Origin: Astragalus membranaceus
Taxonomy: Eukaryota > Streptophyta > Magnoliopsida > Fabales > Fabaceae
Length of the DNA: 64,000 nucleotides
Direction: 5' to 3'
NCBI GenBank assembly: GCA_039519185.1
Contig: CM076847.1
Span: forward strand, 78,901,100 to 78,965,099
Part shown: positions 42,775 to 54,136 of the stretch, in pieces
How the letters are laid out: the number at the start of each line of letters is the position of its first letter
Position numbering within the stretch: the stretch's first letter is position 1
Program-made: the position numbers and the translations under genes
The notes under the pieces: model-generated
Told to the model about the DNA's origin: nothing
Database searches by the model: none
The model's input: the letters and a program-made list of their open reading frames with translations, nothing else

Positions 42775-43382
42775 CTGATGAGCCGCGAAATAAGGTCGGA
42801 GGTGTAACGCCCAAATAATTTAATTATTTATTTAATTAAATTATTTAGGTATTTTATTAGTATAGTCATATTTAATAATTAATAAAATGATGTTTTATTT
42901 AAATTAGGGAGTGGTGTTTAGCAATTAGCTGAGTAGTAGACGGGGGGCCCGTGATCCAAGAGCCCAAGAGCCTAGGCGCATGAAGGAGAGCACTAGCTAG
43001 GGTTAGGAATCATTTTGCGCATTCTTGGAGAAAAGAAAGAAAAAGAGATTTGCGAAGAGGAGAGGAGAGGAAACGGCGCGAAACCAAGGAGAAAGAAGGG
43101 AGGAGCTTTGTTGCTGTGGTTCTTTGGAGTCTTCGTGCAAGAGGATCACGTATTCGGCAAACCTAAGGTAAGGGTGGGTTCTACTTTATAATAGGGTGTA
43201 TGATGGGGGTTATGTGGGAGATAGGACCTATGATGCCTGCCTCTTTGATCTTGTTGATGTTGATTTAGTGATGTTTGAATGTACTCATGTTGATTGAAAT
43301 TGGTGTTTGGTGATTGATCATGGTGAAAATTTGGTGTTTGGTGTTTCGTGCGATTTGGTGTTGTTGTTTGGGTTGCTGGAAA

Positions 43383-43812
43383 TGGCGCCCTGCTCCGGGG
43401 CGCCGTGGCTGTGTCATGTTTTGTTCCTGCTGAAGGCGCCCTGCTCCTGGGCGCCGAGCCAGTGTTGTTTTGGTTGCTGAATATGGCGCCCTAGGCGCCC
43501 AGTCATGATGTTCTGTTTTTGTGTTGCTGAAAGTGGCGCCCTAGGCGCCCAGTGTTGCTGTCTTGGTTGCTGGAGTTGGCGCCCTAGGCGCCCAGTGACG
43601 TTTAGGTGCTGCTGAAAGTGGCGCCCTAGGCGCCCAGTGTTGTCTTGTGTGTTTCTGTGTTGTTGGGGAAGGCGCCCTAGGCGCCCAGTGATGTCCCATG
43701 TTCTGCTGTTACTGTTTGCTTGCCTGTGTTGCTGATGTGCTAGGCGCCCTGTTGCTGGGCGCCAAGTCTGTTATGTTGCCTGTTGTGCTAGGCGCCCTGT
43801 TGCTGGGCGCCA
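43383..43812. repeat. GGCGCC hairpin array, left part (in element C)
   Basis: Repeated modules such as ggcgccctgttgctgggcgc and ggcgccctaggcgcccagt, each self-complementary around ggcgccc/gggcgcc, separated by gttgctgaaagt-like spacers. Eight or nine modules before D, continuing after D at 46020. Confidence 0.9.
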
Positions 43813-43824
43813 GTTCCTGTGGTG

Positions 43825-46003
43825 TGTTGCACCCCGAAAAATCCCCGGCTTTGGGTTTCTCAATGTACAACGTGGAAAAATTTTGGAGCCGCCACCAATA
43901 TTTTAATTTTAAGACCAAAACATTGAAAAAGGGTCTTTTGGACAAGGCGGATGGTCTTTTGAAGACTAGAGATATAGGTTCGGGGGTCGATTACGTACGA
44001 GGAAGGTGTTAGCACCGCGCACGTCCTTTCTACCGAAAGGGAACCTCTAATTAAATGTGTGGTTTTAACGTTTGATTTGAAAAAGACCTAGATTTGCCTA
44101 TTTATTTCTTGTTTGAAGACGAATGAGAAAACTTACTGGAAATCTTATTTGTTGCGAGAAAGGGGGAAAAAAGGGTTTTTAGGAAAAAGTGCTTGACGGG
44201 ACATGGCCCGCTCCTACGTATCTCCCGGTGCGATGGAGAATTCAAAGCTACGTAGTTCTTGGTTCTTTTTTTTTAAAGTTTTTGTTTTTTATCTTTTTTA
44301 GTGAGTTTTTTGATATAGGACGAGCATTAGCAAATGATTAAACTAGCAGAGGCTATGATGAATCACTGCTAAATGCTCAAAAAGAGTTGTACCGCTAGTC
44401 AAACGAACAAAGGTTCTGATGGACTATTGATAACAACTTGTTTTTATTATCTTTTTGAAAGTGATTTTCGAAAGAGATTGATTGGTACGAGGATCAAACT
44501 AACAAAAGTTATGATGGATCGTCGTTTATTATTTTTAGGAGAAAAGAACATTGTCACTAATAGCTAAACGAACAGAGGCTCTGATGAGCTACTAGCAACA
44601 ATGGGTTTGAAAATGATTTTTGTTTGTTTTTTGAAAATTATTGGTTTAGGGGGGTGAAAAGAGTTTTTATTTGTGGCGCTTGACGAGGACGTGGCTCGCT
44701 CCTACGTATCCCAAACGGGAATCAAAGCGACGTAGTTCTAATGAAAAATGTTTTTGAAAGGGTTTAAAAGGGGTAAGTTGAATCATCCGAGACCATCTTC
44801 ACCACTTAGAACATGATGCGCTAGGCATAAGTGGGAATCATATGGTTCGTCATCAGAAATGGACGATAATATACAAGAACGAGTAAATGAACGCTATAGC
44901 TAAGCTAAATCACACAGGGCAATTTTGGCACAGATCGCATTAACTAAATATTAACAAATTTAAAGACAGAAATACCTCTGATGAAGGCAGACGTTACAAC
45001 TTTGAAGAATGCAAACCCCGACTAACCCTTGCAGGAGATCAGCTCAGACGGACCAACGGCGCGAATAGAGCAAAAATGAAGCGTAGAACTGGAAAATGAG
45101 ATTTGCGAGAGTTGTCTTCTCAGATCTCGTGAAAAATGTGTCTCTGGAGCAATTCTTCTCGGATCTTGTGAGATCTATGTGTGAAGATCTGTGTGTGTTC
45201 TCCTCTGATCTCGTGAAGTCGCTCTCCCCCAAAATGTGACTTGGGGCTGCCTATTTATAGGCTTAGGAAAGCGTAGAAATTTTTTTAAAAAACATTTATT
45301 GCAAGGATGAATCGATTGTTTGATGAAGGCAAAATATAGTATAATCGATTCTTTGCTTTTAGAAAACATAGGAATCGATTCCTTGGGCTTTAGAAATTAG
45401 TGGGAATCGATTTTCAGGACCTTTTGCATAGGTGAAAATCGATTCCTTACTTAGTTAACACAATGAGGAATCGATTCTTGAGCCTTTGGAAATAGTGGGA
45501 ATCGATTTTCAGGACCTTTTGCATAGGTGAAAATCGATTCCTTACTTAGTTAACACAATGAGGAATCGATTCTTGAGCCTTTGGAAATAGTGGGAATCGA
45601 TTTTCAGGACCTTTTGCATAGGTGAAAATCGATTCCTTACTTAGTTAACACAATGAGGAATCGATTCTTGAGCCTTTGGAACAGAATAGAAATCAATTCT
45701 TGCTTTCCAGAAAAGTGTTTTTTTGACATGCATGCATAAAATATTTTCCAAAGCTTGCCATGCATAACATATTTTTTCAAAACTTGCCATGCATACATAA
45801 CACATTTTCAAAAACCCTAATTTGATGCATGAGGCCTATTGCAAAAATTGTTTTTAGAGACCTTTTTGTGAGAAATGACCAAAATGCCCTTTTTGACTCT
45901 AACTTCCCAAAACGTGCATTCTAACCCTAAAAATGATGGATAATTTATTTTTGTGTGGAAAATTAGGGTTTGGACCTAAGCCGGACAAAATTGGGGTATG
46001 ACA
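43825..46003 (-). mobile_element. Element D: solo LTR related to Ogre LTRs
   Basis: Begins tgttgcaccccgaaaaatcc and ends ttggggtatgaca on the + strand, with perfect 5-bp duplication tggtg (43820-43824 and 46004-46008). Its first ~250 bp resemble element E's LTR (gaggtttagcaccgc-like, cctttctaccgaaagggaac, ttaaatgtgtggttttaa), so it is a related, diverged Ogre-type LTR. No internal region; it probably arose by LTR-LTR recombination inside C. Confidence 0.88.
45369..45690. repeat. Tandem repeat with AATCGATT palindromes (in D)
   Basis: A unit of about 96 bp (gggaatcgattttcaggacc, ttttgcataggtgaaaatcg, cttacttagttaacacaatg, aggaatcgattcttgagcc) is present in about three nearly identical copies. 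Each unit carries three aatcgatt palindromes, about ten in all. Confidence 0.93.
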
Positions 46004-46019
46004 TGGTGTTGCTGTTCCA

Positions 46020-46141
46020 TTAGGCGCCCTGTTGCTGGGCGCCAGTTCCTGTTGTGCTGCTGTCTCTCTTGGCGCCCTGTTGCTGGGCGCCAGTTTCCGG
46101 TTGTTGTTGCTGCCTGCTAGGCGCCCTGTTGCTGGGCGTCA
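46020..46141. repeat. GGCGCC hairpin array, right part (in element C)
   Basis: Three further modules (ggcgccctgttgctgggcgc) continuing the array interrupted by D. Confidence 0.88.
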
Positions 46142-46156
46142 GTTTCCTGCCATGTC

Positions 46157-46545
46157 GAACAAATGTTGCTGTTTTTCTAAAATTTGATGTTGCTGTCACA
46201 GTGAACAAATGTTGCTATTTTTCTAAAAAATTGATGTTGCTGTCACAGTGAACAAATGCTGCTGTTTTTCTAAAAATTGATGTTGCTGTCACAGTGAACA
46301 AATGTTGCTGTTTTTCTAAAAATTGATGTTGCTGTCACAGTGGACAAATGTTGCTGTTTTTCTAAAAATTGATGTTGCTGTCACAGTGAACAAATGTTGC
46401 TGTTTTTCTAAAAATTGATGTTGCTGTCACAGTGAACAATTGTTGCTGTTTTCCTGAAAATTGATGTTGCTGTCACAGTGAACAAATGTTGCTGTTTTTC
46501 TGAAAATGATGTTGCTGTTTTTCTGAAAATTCACTGTTGCTGTCT
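46157..46545. repeat. Tandem repeat, unit about 46 bp
   Basis: About eight copies of gaacaaatgttgctgttttt / ctaaaaattgatgttgctgtcacagt, degenerating into ttgctgt-rich sequence to about 46700. Part of solo LTR C. Confidence 0.92.
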
Positions 46546-47692
46546 CCGTTTTTATGTTGCTGTTTTCCTGGACAATCATGGTTGCTGTCTCCATTTTTGA
46601 GTTGCTGTTTTAAAGGCTATTGTTGCTGTTTGCTGTAAACAAATGTCGCTGTTTGTTGTAAATTGGTACTGTTCCTGGTGTCGTAAATTGTCGTTGTTCC
46701 CGGTGTTGTAAAATTGTTGTTGTCATTGATGTTGTAAATTTATTGGTGTCTTTGGGGTCGGTGATTGTTGGTCAAGTTGTTAGACTGTCCTATAGGTGTA
46801 GGTGTTATTGGTGATGATATAACAGGTGATGTGCCGATTTTTATTGGCTAAGGTGATAGGTGATGGGTCTATGACCATTTGTTGAATTTGGTGTTGTTGT
46901 GTCAATTAAATGACTGTTGTTGTTAATTGCCTCTGGTGCATTGTTCATGGTGTCGCATATATTGCATATGCATTATTTTGGTGATGATGGCTTCGGCCTT
47001 GGAGCTATAGGTGATGATGGTGATGCTCATACAGGTGATGATGCTCTTATTGGCTATTTTATTGGTGATGATTGGCACCACATGCATATACCCGTTGGTG
47101 TGAGTTGCATCTCATATACTTACTCATGATGTTGGTGATAATTCTTGGTGATTTATAATTTGATGTTGTTGTGAAGCGGTTGATATAGTTGTCGTAACTC
47201 TAGCATATTGCCTATCACATATGCTATTATAAGGTTAGATAACTCACCCCTTCTGTTTGAATGTTACCCCTATGTTGGTAACGTGCAGGTGATTGCGAGT
47301 GAAGGCATGTCTACCTTCGCTAGTTGAGTCGGTGTCGTCGCTCTGATACGTAGCACTCGGGGGGATGAACGCTAATTTTTATTAGTTATCTTTATTATTT
47401 AATTTCTGTGGTTTTACGGTGATGTTATGATTAATTGTTGAACCTTTATTTTTATTCCGCTGCATGGTGATAGAGTTACTGTTATGTATCGTACTATTTA
47501 ATGGTGAATTTTATTTATTGACGTGTGTGGTTTATTGGTGTAAATGTGGCATCCATTGTGGGTGTAGCGAAAAACGTTTTTGAAACTCTGATTTTTGTCA
47601 AAAAATTTCCGGGTAGAAAAGGGGTGTTACAGGAGGCGACGAGCTACGATGATCAAGGCAAGAGCGATTTTCTCAACTCTCTGATAACGACT

Positions 47693-48826
47693 TTAAGGGC
47701 CTTGCAGTGCTTTACTTGAAAAGTAGACCGGGCTCTGTCCGGCCTCAGTGTCCCGGATTAGAACAGCGCCTAAAGCTTCCTCTGAGACTGCCAAGTATAA
47801 GTATAAGGTTTCCCCCTCATCTGGGAGAGTGAGGATCGGAGGCTCGGAGAGTGCTTTCTTGAGCTGGTTGAGGGCCTCATCCTGTTCAAGAGTCCATTTG
47901 AATTTTTCCTCTTCCTTTTTGAGTAATTTGAACAAAGGGTGTGACTTGAACGCCGCGTTTGAAATAAAACGGGATAAAGCAGCGATCATGCCATTGAGCT
48001 TTTGGACTTCCTTCTTCGAGGTCGCTGTCCGCATCTCGGTCACAGATCGGCATTTGTCCGGGTTAGCCTCAATTCCCCGTTCAGTCAAATAGAACCCGAG
48101 GAATTTTCCAGCTCGGACCCCAAATGTGCATTTTTCCGGGTTTAACCTCATGTTATTCTTCCTTATCTCGGCAAATATTTCTTTGAGGTCGGAAACATGG
48201 GTGCTCTTCTTTTCGCTTTTTGCGATCATATCGTCGAGATAGACCTCAACGATGCGGCCGATTTGTTTCTGAAAGACATTGTTCATCATTCTCTGGTATG
48301 TGGCTCCGGCGTTTTTCAAATCGAAGGGCATCACCCAGTATGCGAAATTACCTCTGTCGGTCATGAAGGCAGTTTTTTCCTGATCGGGAGGGAACATCGC
48401 GATTTGATTATAACCGGAGTATGCATCCATGAAAGATAGTAAATGAAAACCCGAGGCGTTGTCGATGAGGCGATCTATGATCGGGACAGGAAAAGCGTCT
48501 TTAGGACAGGCTTTGTTAAGATCGGTATCGTCAACGTACATTTGCCACTTTCCACTACTTTTCTTAACAAGTACGGGGTTGGAGAGCCACGTCGTGTACT
48601 TAATTTCAGACACAAAATTTGCTTTAATTAAATCCTCCACCGCTTTGGCAGTAGCGACTGCGTTCTCTCCGCTCTGAGCTCTCTTTCTTTGTGCGACCCA
48701 CCTAGCATCGGGATGAACGGAGAGTTGGTGGCAAGCGACTTCGGGAGGAATCCCGGGCATGTCTTCGGCCGACCATGTGAAAAGGTCGGTATGGTCCTTT
48801 AAACACTGTGTCAACTCGATTTTCAC
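47693..48826 (-). pseudogene. Element A reverse transcriptase and start of RNase H
   Basis: The minus-strand frame covers RT: WLSNPVLVKKSSGKWQMYVD, FPVPIIDRLIDNASG, LLSFMDAYSGYNQIAMFP, FDLKNAGATYQRMMN and catalytic YLDDM, then LNPEKCTFGVRAGKFLGFYL and the first RNase H (LYLYLAVSEEALGAVLIRDT, PVYFSSKALQGP). Motif changes (QMYVDDTDLNK for the usual CVDYTDLNK, MPFDLKN for MPFGLKN) suggest decay. It ends at a stop at 47693; solo LTR C follows 60 bp further. Upstream it is separated from protease by a short gap with a stop. Confidence 0.9.
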
Positions 48827-48898
48827 AACTTCAGAAAGGTCGGATCCGATCCTGATTTTTCTGGATGAATCCTCCCCGAGCTGAATTTCTTCGAATTC

Positions 48899-49630
48899 CT
48901 AGTCAGGCTGGGGCCTTTTCATTTTTCTTTTCATCTCTCTGGCAAGTTCGTCATCATCCTCGTCTTCTGAGCTGTTGGGGTCATTTCTCGTGTCCAAATC
49001 GGTTACATTTACGTCGGCGGATTGGTCATTCCCCAAAGGACCTTTCCTAGTTTTCTGATCTGGCGCAAAAGGAGAGCCTTCTTCTTCGACGGCCTTTTTT
49101 TCGGCTTTCATGTATAAGAAGAAACACCTTTGTGCAGCTTCGAAGTCGGCATCCAAGGTGATGACTTTATTGCAAAGAGAGTAGAACTTCATTTTGAGAT
49201 GGGTGGTGGAAGTTACTGCTCCGAGCCTACCCAAAGTCGGTCGTCCGATAATACAGTTATAGATCGATTGACAAGGCAAAATGAGGAATCTTGTCTTGAC
49301 AGTTCTTACCATAGGCTCCACTCCGTAAGTAACCATCAACTCCAAATGGCCGAGTGGTTTGGTTCGGGATCCGTTAAATCCGGATAAGGCCGAACCTCTG
49401 TAAGGAATGAGGTCTTCCTTGTCAATCCCCATTCTGTCAAAAAGGTCAACGAAGATGATATCAGATGAGCTTCCTTGGTCTACTAGAATCCTTCTAACCT
49501 CATGATTGGCTATTATAGCGGTGATTAGGAGTGGTACGTGTTTGTTGGGTTTGCCGTTCAGTAGATCTTCGTTGTCAAAAGCTATAGGGGGACGAACTGG
49601 AGAAACCGGCGTTGGCGAGGTAGGGGCCAT
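48899..49630 (-). pseudogene. Element A aspartic protease
   Basis: The minus strand carries VPLLITAIIANHEVRRILVD then QGSSSDIIFVDLFDRMGI: the protease active-site motif in the D-x-G-S-S form usual for Tat elements. It is followed by TRFLILPCQSIYNCIIGRPT and a charged linker (DQKTRKGPLGNDQSADVNV). Element B is inserted immediately upstream in A's transcription direction, cutting it from gag. The apparent start at 49630 is created by the B junction. Confidence 0.88.
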
Positions 49631-50793
49631 GTAACACCCCAGTTTTCGAATTAATACAATTTGTGTCTATGTGCATATATTAGTAATTGCGTGATAATTT
49701 TGTATGTGTCTATTTTGCAATTAGTGTTTATTTTGGTTATATATATATATATATTATTATTCTAGTTTATTAAATAGTAGTCTAAAATTATAACATTATT
49801 ATTTTATACCAATTATTTATTTTGATGAAGGTAGCATGCTAGTTTTAAGTTTTTTTTAAGAAAAAAAAAATAATTAAAGGAATTGACAAGAAAGAGAGGT
49901 GTGGGGCGTACAACCCATGAATTCAAGTTTTATTTAAAAACAAACAAAAACCCATCTACTGTCGACACTTTCTTCGTCCACTTCTCTTGCCTGGGTTTCT
50001 TTTTTTTAAATTATTAACAAAACCCTACTGTTCATTGCCTTCAACACAGCGCAGAACCAACATACCCAACCTAGAATCTTCTCTCTTCTCATTCTCCCTC
50101 GTTTGGCTACGGATCAGTCCCAAAACTTACAACCCAACTCGAAATTACCCTCTGAGCCCGTTTCCAACCTCCGTTTTATCAAAGGAAGCACCATTTGTTG
50201 CGTATTTTAGCACTGGGCGAACTGTTTTTCACAGTTTCCGGCCACCACAGTTTCCGGTTGGAAAAACGGACGCCGTTTTCGGATTCTACGCGTCGAAACC
50301 TTCGGGAAGAACTAGTCTCTTTTTCGTTTCGGTGAAGTTGACGTCGGACCCCTTTTTCGCCATATTTCACTCTCTATACAACCTGTGAATTTTTCTTCGC
50401 GCCCGTTGAGTGTTGAACTGTCGCTACCGGCACATTTTCTTGCTCTTGTTGATACCGCAGATTACTCTTATCGAGGTAGTCAAGAGTGAAGGCGAAGGTT
50501 CTTCACTAGCTGAGTCGGTGTCGTCTCTGATACGTAACACTCGGGGAGGGGATTGAACTCTATTTGATTTAATTGTTTTGTTGCACGATTTTGTTTTGAA
50601 ATGTTAGTCAAATTTTGACCTTAGACGAATTTTGGTGATGTTAAATGATTCTACGTGTTTTGATGTGCTTCCGCAAATGTTATAAGTCGTTTAGTTTGGT
50701 AGAAAGGAAAATGTGGCACTCCAATGCATGTTTTAGTTTAATTCTCGCACTCTGATATTGAATGAATTAAACGGGTAGAATTGGGGTGTTACA
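49630..50793 (+). repeat. Element B 5' LTR
   Basis: 1164 bp matching 52981-54136. Contains an 8-bp longer ta run near 49740. A 133-codon open frame inside both LTRs looks fortuitous. Confidence 0.95.
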
Positions 50794-50797
50794 TTAG

Positions 50798-50809
50798 TGG
50801 TATCAGAGC
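50798..50809 (+). other. Element B primer-binding site (tRNA-iMet)
   Basis: tggtatcagagc, four bases after the 5' LTR, complementary to the 3' end of initiator tRNA-Met, as in most plant Ty3/gypsy chromoviruses. Confidence 0.93.
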
Positions 50810-50911
50810 AGTTCGGTCTGTCCGACCAAGTTGTCGAGTCGTTGCGTCGGTTAACAATCAAGTATTGTTACTCGTTTAAAATTGTATTTTGTGTTGTAGT
50901 GATAAGCTGAA

Positions 50912-51928
50912 ATGGCCGGACGGAATGATACTGCTATTGGTGCTGCCTTGGGTGCTATGGCTCAGGCCTTGGAGAACAATCAACAGAACGCTGGTGAGAA
51001 TGCTGGGTCTCGCAGCTTGGCGACTTTCCAAAGAGAGAATCCGCCTACCTTCAAGGTCAAGTATGATCCTGATGGAGCATTGGCTTGGTTGAAGGAGATT
51101 GAGAGGATCTTCCGTGTGATGGACTGCACTCCAGCACAGAAGGTTCGATATGGAACTCACATGTTGTCAGAAGAGGCCGATGATTGGTGGTTAGATACGC
51201 ATCAGAGATTGGAAGCTGCAGGTGAAGAGACCACCTGGGTCGTCTTCCGTAGAGAGTTTTTGAGGAAGTATTATCCTGAGGATGTTCGGGGTAAGAAGGA
51301 GATCGAATTTCTTGAGTTGAAACAAGGGAACCTGTCTGTTACTGAGTACGCGGCTAAGTTTGTGGAGCTGGCTAAGTTTTACCCGCACTATAATGAAGCG
51401 ACTGCTGAATTTTCTAAGTGCATCAAGTTTGAAAATGGGTTGAGAGCTGATATTAAGAAGGCGATTGGGTACCAGAAAATTCGTGTGTTCTCAGATTTGA
51501 TTGACAGTTGTAGGATTTTTGAGGAGGACAACAATGCTCACTATAAGATCATTAATGAGAGGAGGAACAATCGTCAATATCGTAGTAAGCCGTATGATGT
51601 CTCGAATGGTAAAGATAAGCAGAAAGTCGCTGATGGCATGAGAACTAGTGGGGGAGGTGCCTCTGCTGGTGTGGTATGTTATAGGTGTGGCAAACCGGGT
51701 CATAAGAGCAATGTGTGCAACGCTGAAGTGAGGAGGTGCTTTCGTTGTGGCAAGATTGGACATGACGCACCTGAGTGCAAGCATAAGGAGATGATCTGCT
51801 TCAACTGTGGTGAAGAAGGGCACATTGGTAGTCAGTGTCAGAAGCCAAAGAAGGAGAAGACCGGTGGAAGGGTGTTCGCCCTCGCAGGTGAGTCGTGTGC
51901 TTTTTCTTGCTTATGTTGTGTGCTTTGA
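50912..51928 (+). CDS. Element B Gag with three CCHC zinc knuckles
   Basis: 338 residues from MAGRNDTAIG. The retrotransposon gag domain spans about 45-230 (FQRENPPTFKVKYDPDGALA, WLKEIERIFRVMDCTPAQKV, RREFLRKYYPEDVRGKKEIE, YAAKFVELAKFYPHYNE). Three CCHC knuckles follow near 253-325 (CYRCGKPGHKSNVC, CFRCGKIGHDAPEC, CFNCGEEGHIGSQC), ending KTGGRVFALAG. The knuckles bind the RNA genome for packaging. In complete Tekay/Del-type elements the frame would continue into protease; here it runs 13 residues into unrelated sequence and stops. A strong splice donor (cag|gtgagt, GT at 51888) lies exactly where homology to a complete element would end. Confidence 0.95.
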   Translation: MAGRNDTAIGAALGAMAQALENNQQNAGENAGSRSLATFQRENPPTFKVKYDPDGALAWLKEIERIFRVMDCTPAQKVRYGTHMLSEEADDWWLDTHQRLEAAGEETTWVVFRREFLRKYYPEDVRGKKEIEFLELKQGNLSVTEYAAKFVELAKFYPHYNEATAEFSKCIKFENGLRADIKKAIGYQKIRVFSDLIDSCRIFEEDNNAHYKIINERRNNRQYRSKPYDVSNGKDKQKVADGMRTSGGGASAGVVCYRCGKPGHKSNVCNAEVRRCFRCGKIGHDAPECKHKEMICFNCGEEGHIGSQCQKPKKEKTGGRVFALAGESCAFSCLCCVL

Positions 51929-52980
51929 TCTTTTGTTGCTAGTGTTAGATATTTTGTTTTCATAGAGCTTGGCCTATTCTTTAAGCTATGCATTGTGTGT
52001 TTATTGTGTCCTCTCTGTGGACTCTGTATTTTTCCTAGTTTGTGACTTGGTTGTTATGTGATCTTCGAATTCAATTAATCCGTATTTTATTACTCAACTC
52101 TATAGTTGCTATTTGAATTATGTGAATGTGTGGTTTAAGAACAATATGTGCATTGAGATTGTTTTGAACGTCTGTTAAACTAATTTTATTGCTAGATGTT
52201 CACATATATATTTAAATATGTACTTTATTTGAATTAATTAATTTGACTCCATAAATAAAGACTATGCCTTGCAATTTTGTTGTTATACGTGTTGGGAAAC
52301 CACTTTGTTGTCTTGCTGATTGCAATTTTGATTTTTGGACATACTTGTTTATTGTGTTTTGATTTGATTATAATTGATAGTGTGCAAATAATTTGTCTTG
52401 GCAGCATTATAGGTTCTACTTCTTTTCCGCAGAGCTTAGTGAAATAACATGTTGGTAATTAATTAAAAGTAGATGCTAGCTGCTTCGTTAGAATAAGAAA
52501 GTTGATCATGATGCCTATATGTTAATTTTTCTAAGTCATTAACTCTTGTGTAAGCTACTTCTTTTTGTGTTGTGAGTTGTGCTTAATATCATTGGAATTA
52601 ACTTTTATGCTTGTTAGTAAAGCGTTTAGTTTTAGAATCGAGATGTTTTATTTTGCGACCTGATCCCATTGATCACCCTCATAATGACCCAATATCACTG
52701 GTGGGTGCAAAACCCAACAATCCAAGCATAAATCATTTCTTATTCCTCCTTTGAGCATTTTCATTCGAATGACAACTTGATTCCTATTCTAGATTCTCTT
52801 GTCTGATCGTTGTCATCGTCTCCGTTTTCCCTCTAGATGTTACTTCCATTTCCTCTTTCGTGACTCCGATGTAGATTTGACTATTTCCCTTGTTTGAACT
52901 CTTAAAGCATTTTATTCTTTGACTTTGACATTGGGCTTACGAAATTTCGAGGACGAAATTTTTTTTTTTGGGGGTTGAAT
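51929..52980 (+). other. Element B non-coding interior and polypurine tract
   Basis: AT-rich sequence with no open frame of note replaces pol. The final stretch (gaaatttcgaggacgaaatt, 52940-52959) is the usual end of a Del/Tekay interior, followed by a T run and ggggg just before the 3' LTR. Origin of the filler is unknown. Confidence 0.7.
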
Positions 52981-54136
52981 TGTAACACCCCAGTTTTCGA
53001 ATTAATACAATTTGTGTCTATGTGCATATATTAGTAATTGCGTGATAATTTTGTATGTGTCTATTTTGCAATTAGTGTTTATTTTGGTTATATATATTAT
53101 TATTCTAGTTTATTAAATAGTAGTCTAAAATTATAACATTATTATTTTATACCAATTATTTATTTTGATGAAGGTAGCATGCTAGTTTTAAGTTTTTTTT
53201 AAGAAAAAAAAAATAATTAAAGGAATTGACAAGAAAGAGAGGTGTGGGGCGTACAACCCATGAATTCAAGTTTTATTTAAAAACAAACAAAAACCCATCT
53301 ACTGTCGACACTTTCTTCGTCCACTTCTCTTGCCTGGGTTTCTTTTTTTAAAATTATTAGCAAAACCCTACTGTTCATTGCCTTCAACACAGCGCAGAAC
53401 CAACATACCCAACCTAGAATCTTCTCTCTTCTCATTCTCCCTCGTTTGGCTACGGATCAGTCCCAAAACTTACAACCCAACTCAAAATTACCCTCTGAGC
53501 CCGTTTCCAACCTCCGTTTTATCAAAGGAAGCACCATTTGTTGCGTATTTTAGCACTGGGCGAACTGTTTTTCGCAGTTTCCGGCCACCACAGTTTCCGG
53601 TTGGAAAAACGGACGCCGTTTTCGGATTCTACGCGTCGAAACCTTCGGGAAGCACTAGTCTCTTTTTCGTTTCGGTGAAGTTGACGTCGGACCCCTTTTT
53701 CGCCATATTTCACTCTCTATACAACCTGTGAATTTTTCTTCGCGCCCGTTGAGTGTTGAACTGTCGCTACCGGCACATTTTCTTGCTCTTGTTGATACCG
53801 TAGATTACTCTTATCGAGGTAGTCAAGAGTGAAGGCGAAGGTTCTTCACTAGCTGAGTCGGTGTCGTCTCTGATACGTAACACTCGGGGAGGGGATTGAA
53901 CTCTATTTGATTTAATTGTTTTGTTGCACGATTTTGTTTTGAAATGTTAGTCAAATTTTGACCTTAGACGAATTTTGGTGATGTTAAATGATTCTACGTG
54001 TTTTGACGTGCTTCCGCAAATGTTATAAGTCGTTTAGTTTGGTAGAAAGGAAAATGTGGCACTCCAATGCATGTTTTAGCTTAATTCTCGCACTCTGATA
54101 TTGAATGAATTAAACGGGTAGAATTGGGGTGTTACA
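52981..54136 (+). repeat. Element B 3' LTR
   Basis: 1156 bp, near-identical to 49630-50793. Confidence 0.95.

Larger units (their letters stand above)
42803..47631 (+). mobile_element. Element C: solo LTR of a chromovirus-type retrotransposon, carrying D
   Basis: Begins tgtaacgccc and ends ggggtgttaca, flanked by the perfect 5-bp duplication ggagg (42798-42802 and 47632-47636). No gag or pol is present. Without the nested D it is about 2.65 kb. Near its 3' end (47310-47365) the block gagtcggtgtcgtc...ctctgatacgtagcactcgg matches the LTR of element B, so it is an LTR in + orientation. It contains several tandem arrays and splits element A's RNase H. Confidence 0.82.
49630..54136 (+). mobile_element. 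Element B: gag-only (TR-GAG-like) chromovirus retrotransposon
   Basis: Two LTRs of about 1160 bp (TGTAACACCCC...GGGGTGTTACA), perfect 5-bp duplication ggcca (49625-49629 and 54137-54141), a PBS for initiator tRNA-Met (tggtatcagagc), an intact gag and a purine tract, but no protease, RT or integrase. By eye the LTRs differ at about seven positions plus an AT-run length change. It would have to move with enzymes supplied by a relative. Confidence 0.95.

Noticed and set aside
49987..50388. 133-codon open frame inside B's LTR, present in both LTRs (second copy 53330-53731)
   Set aside because: Preserved only because the LTRs are young copies. It has a low-complexity, Pro/Ser/Phe-rich composition and no domain.
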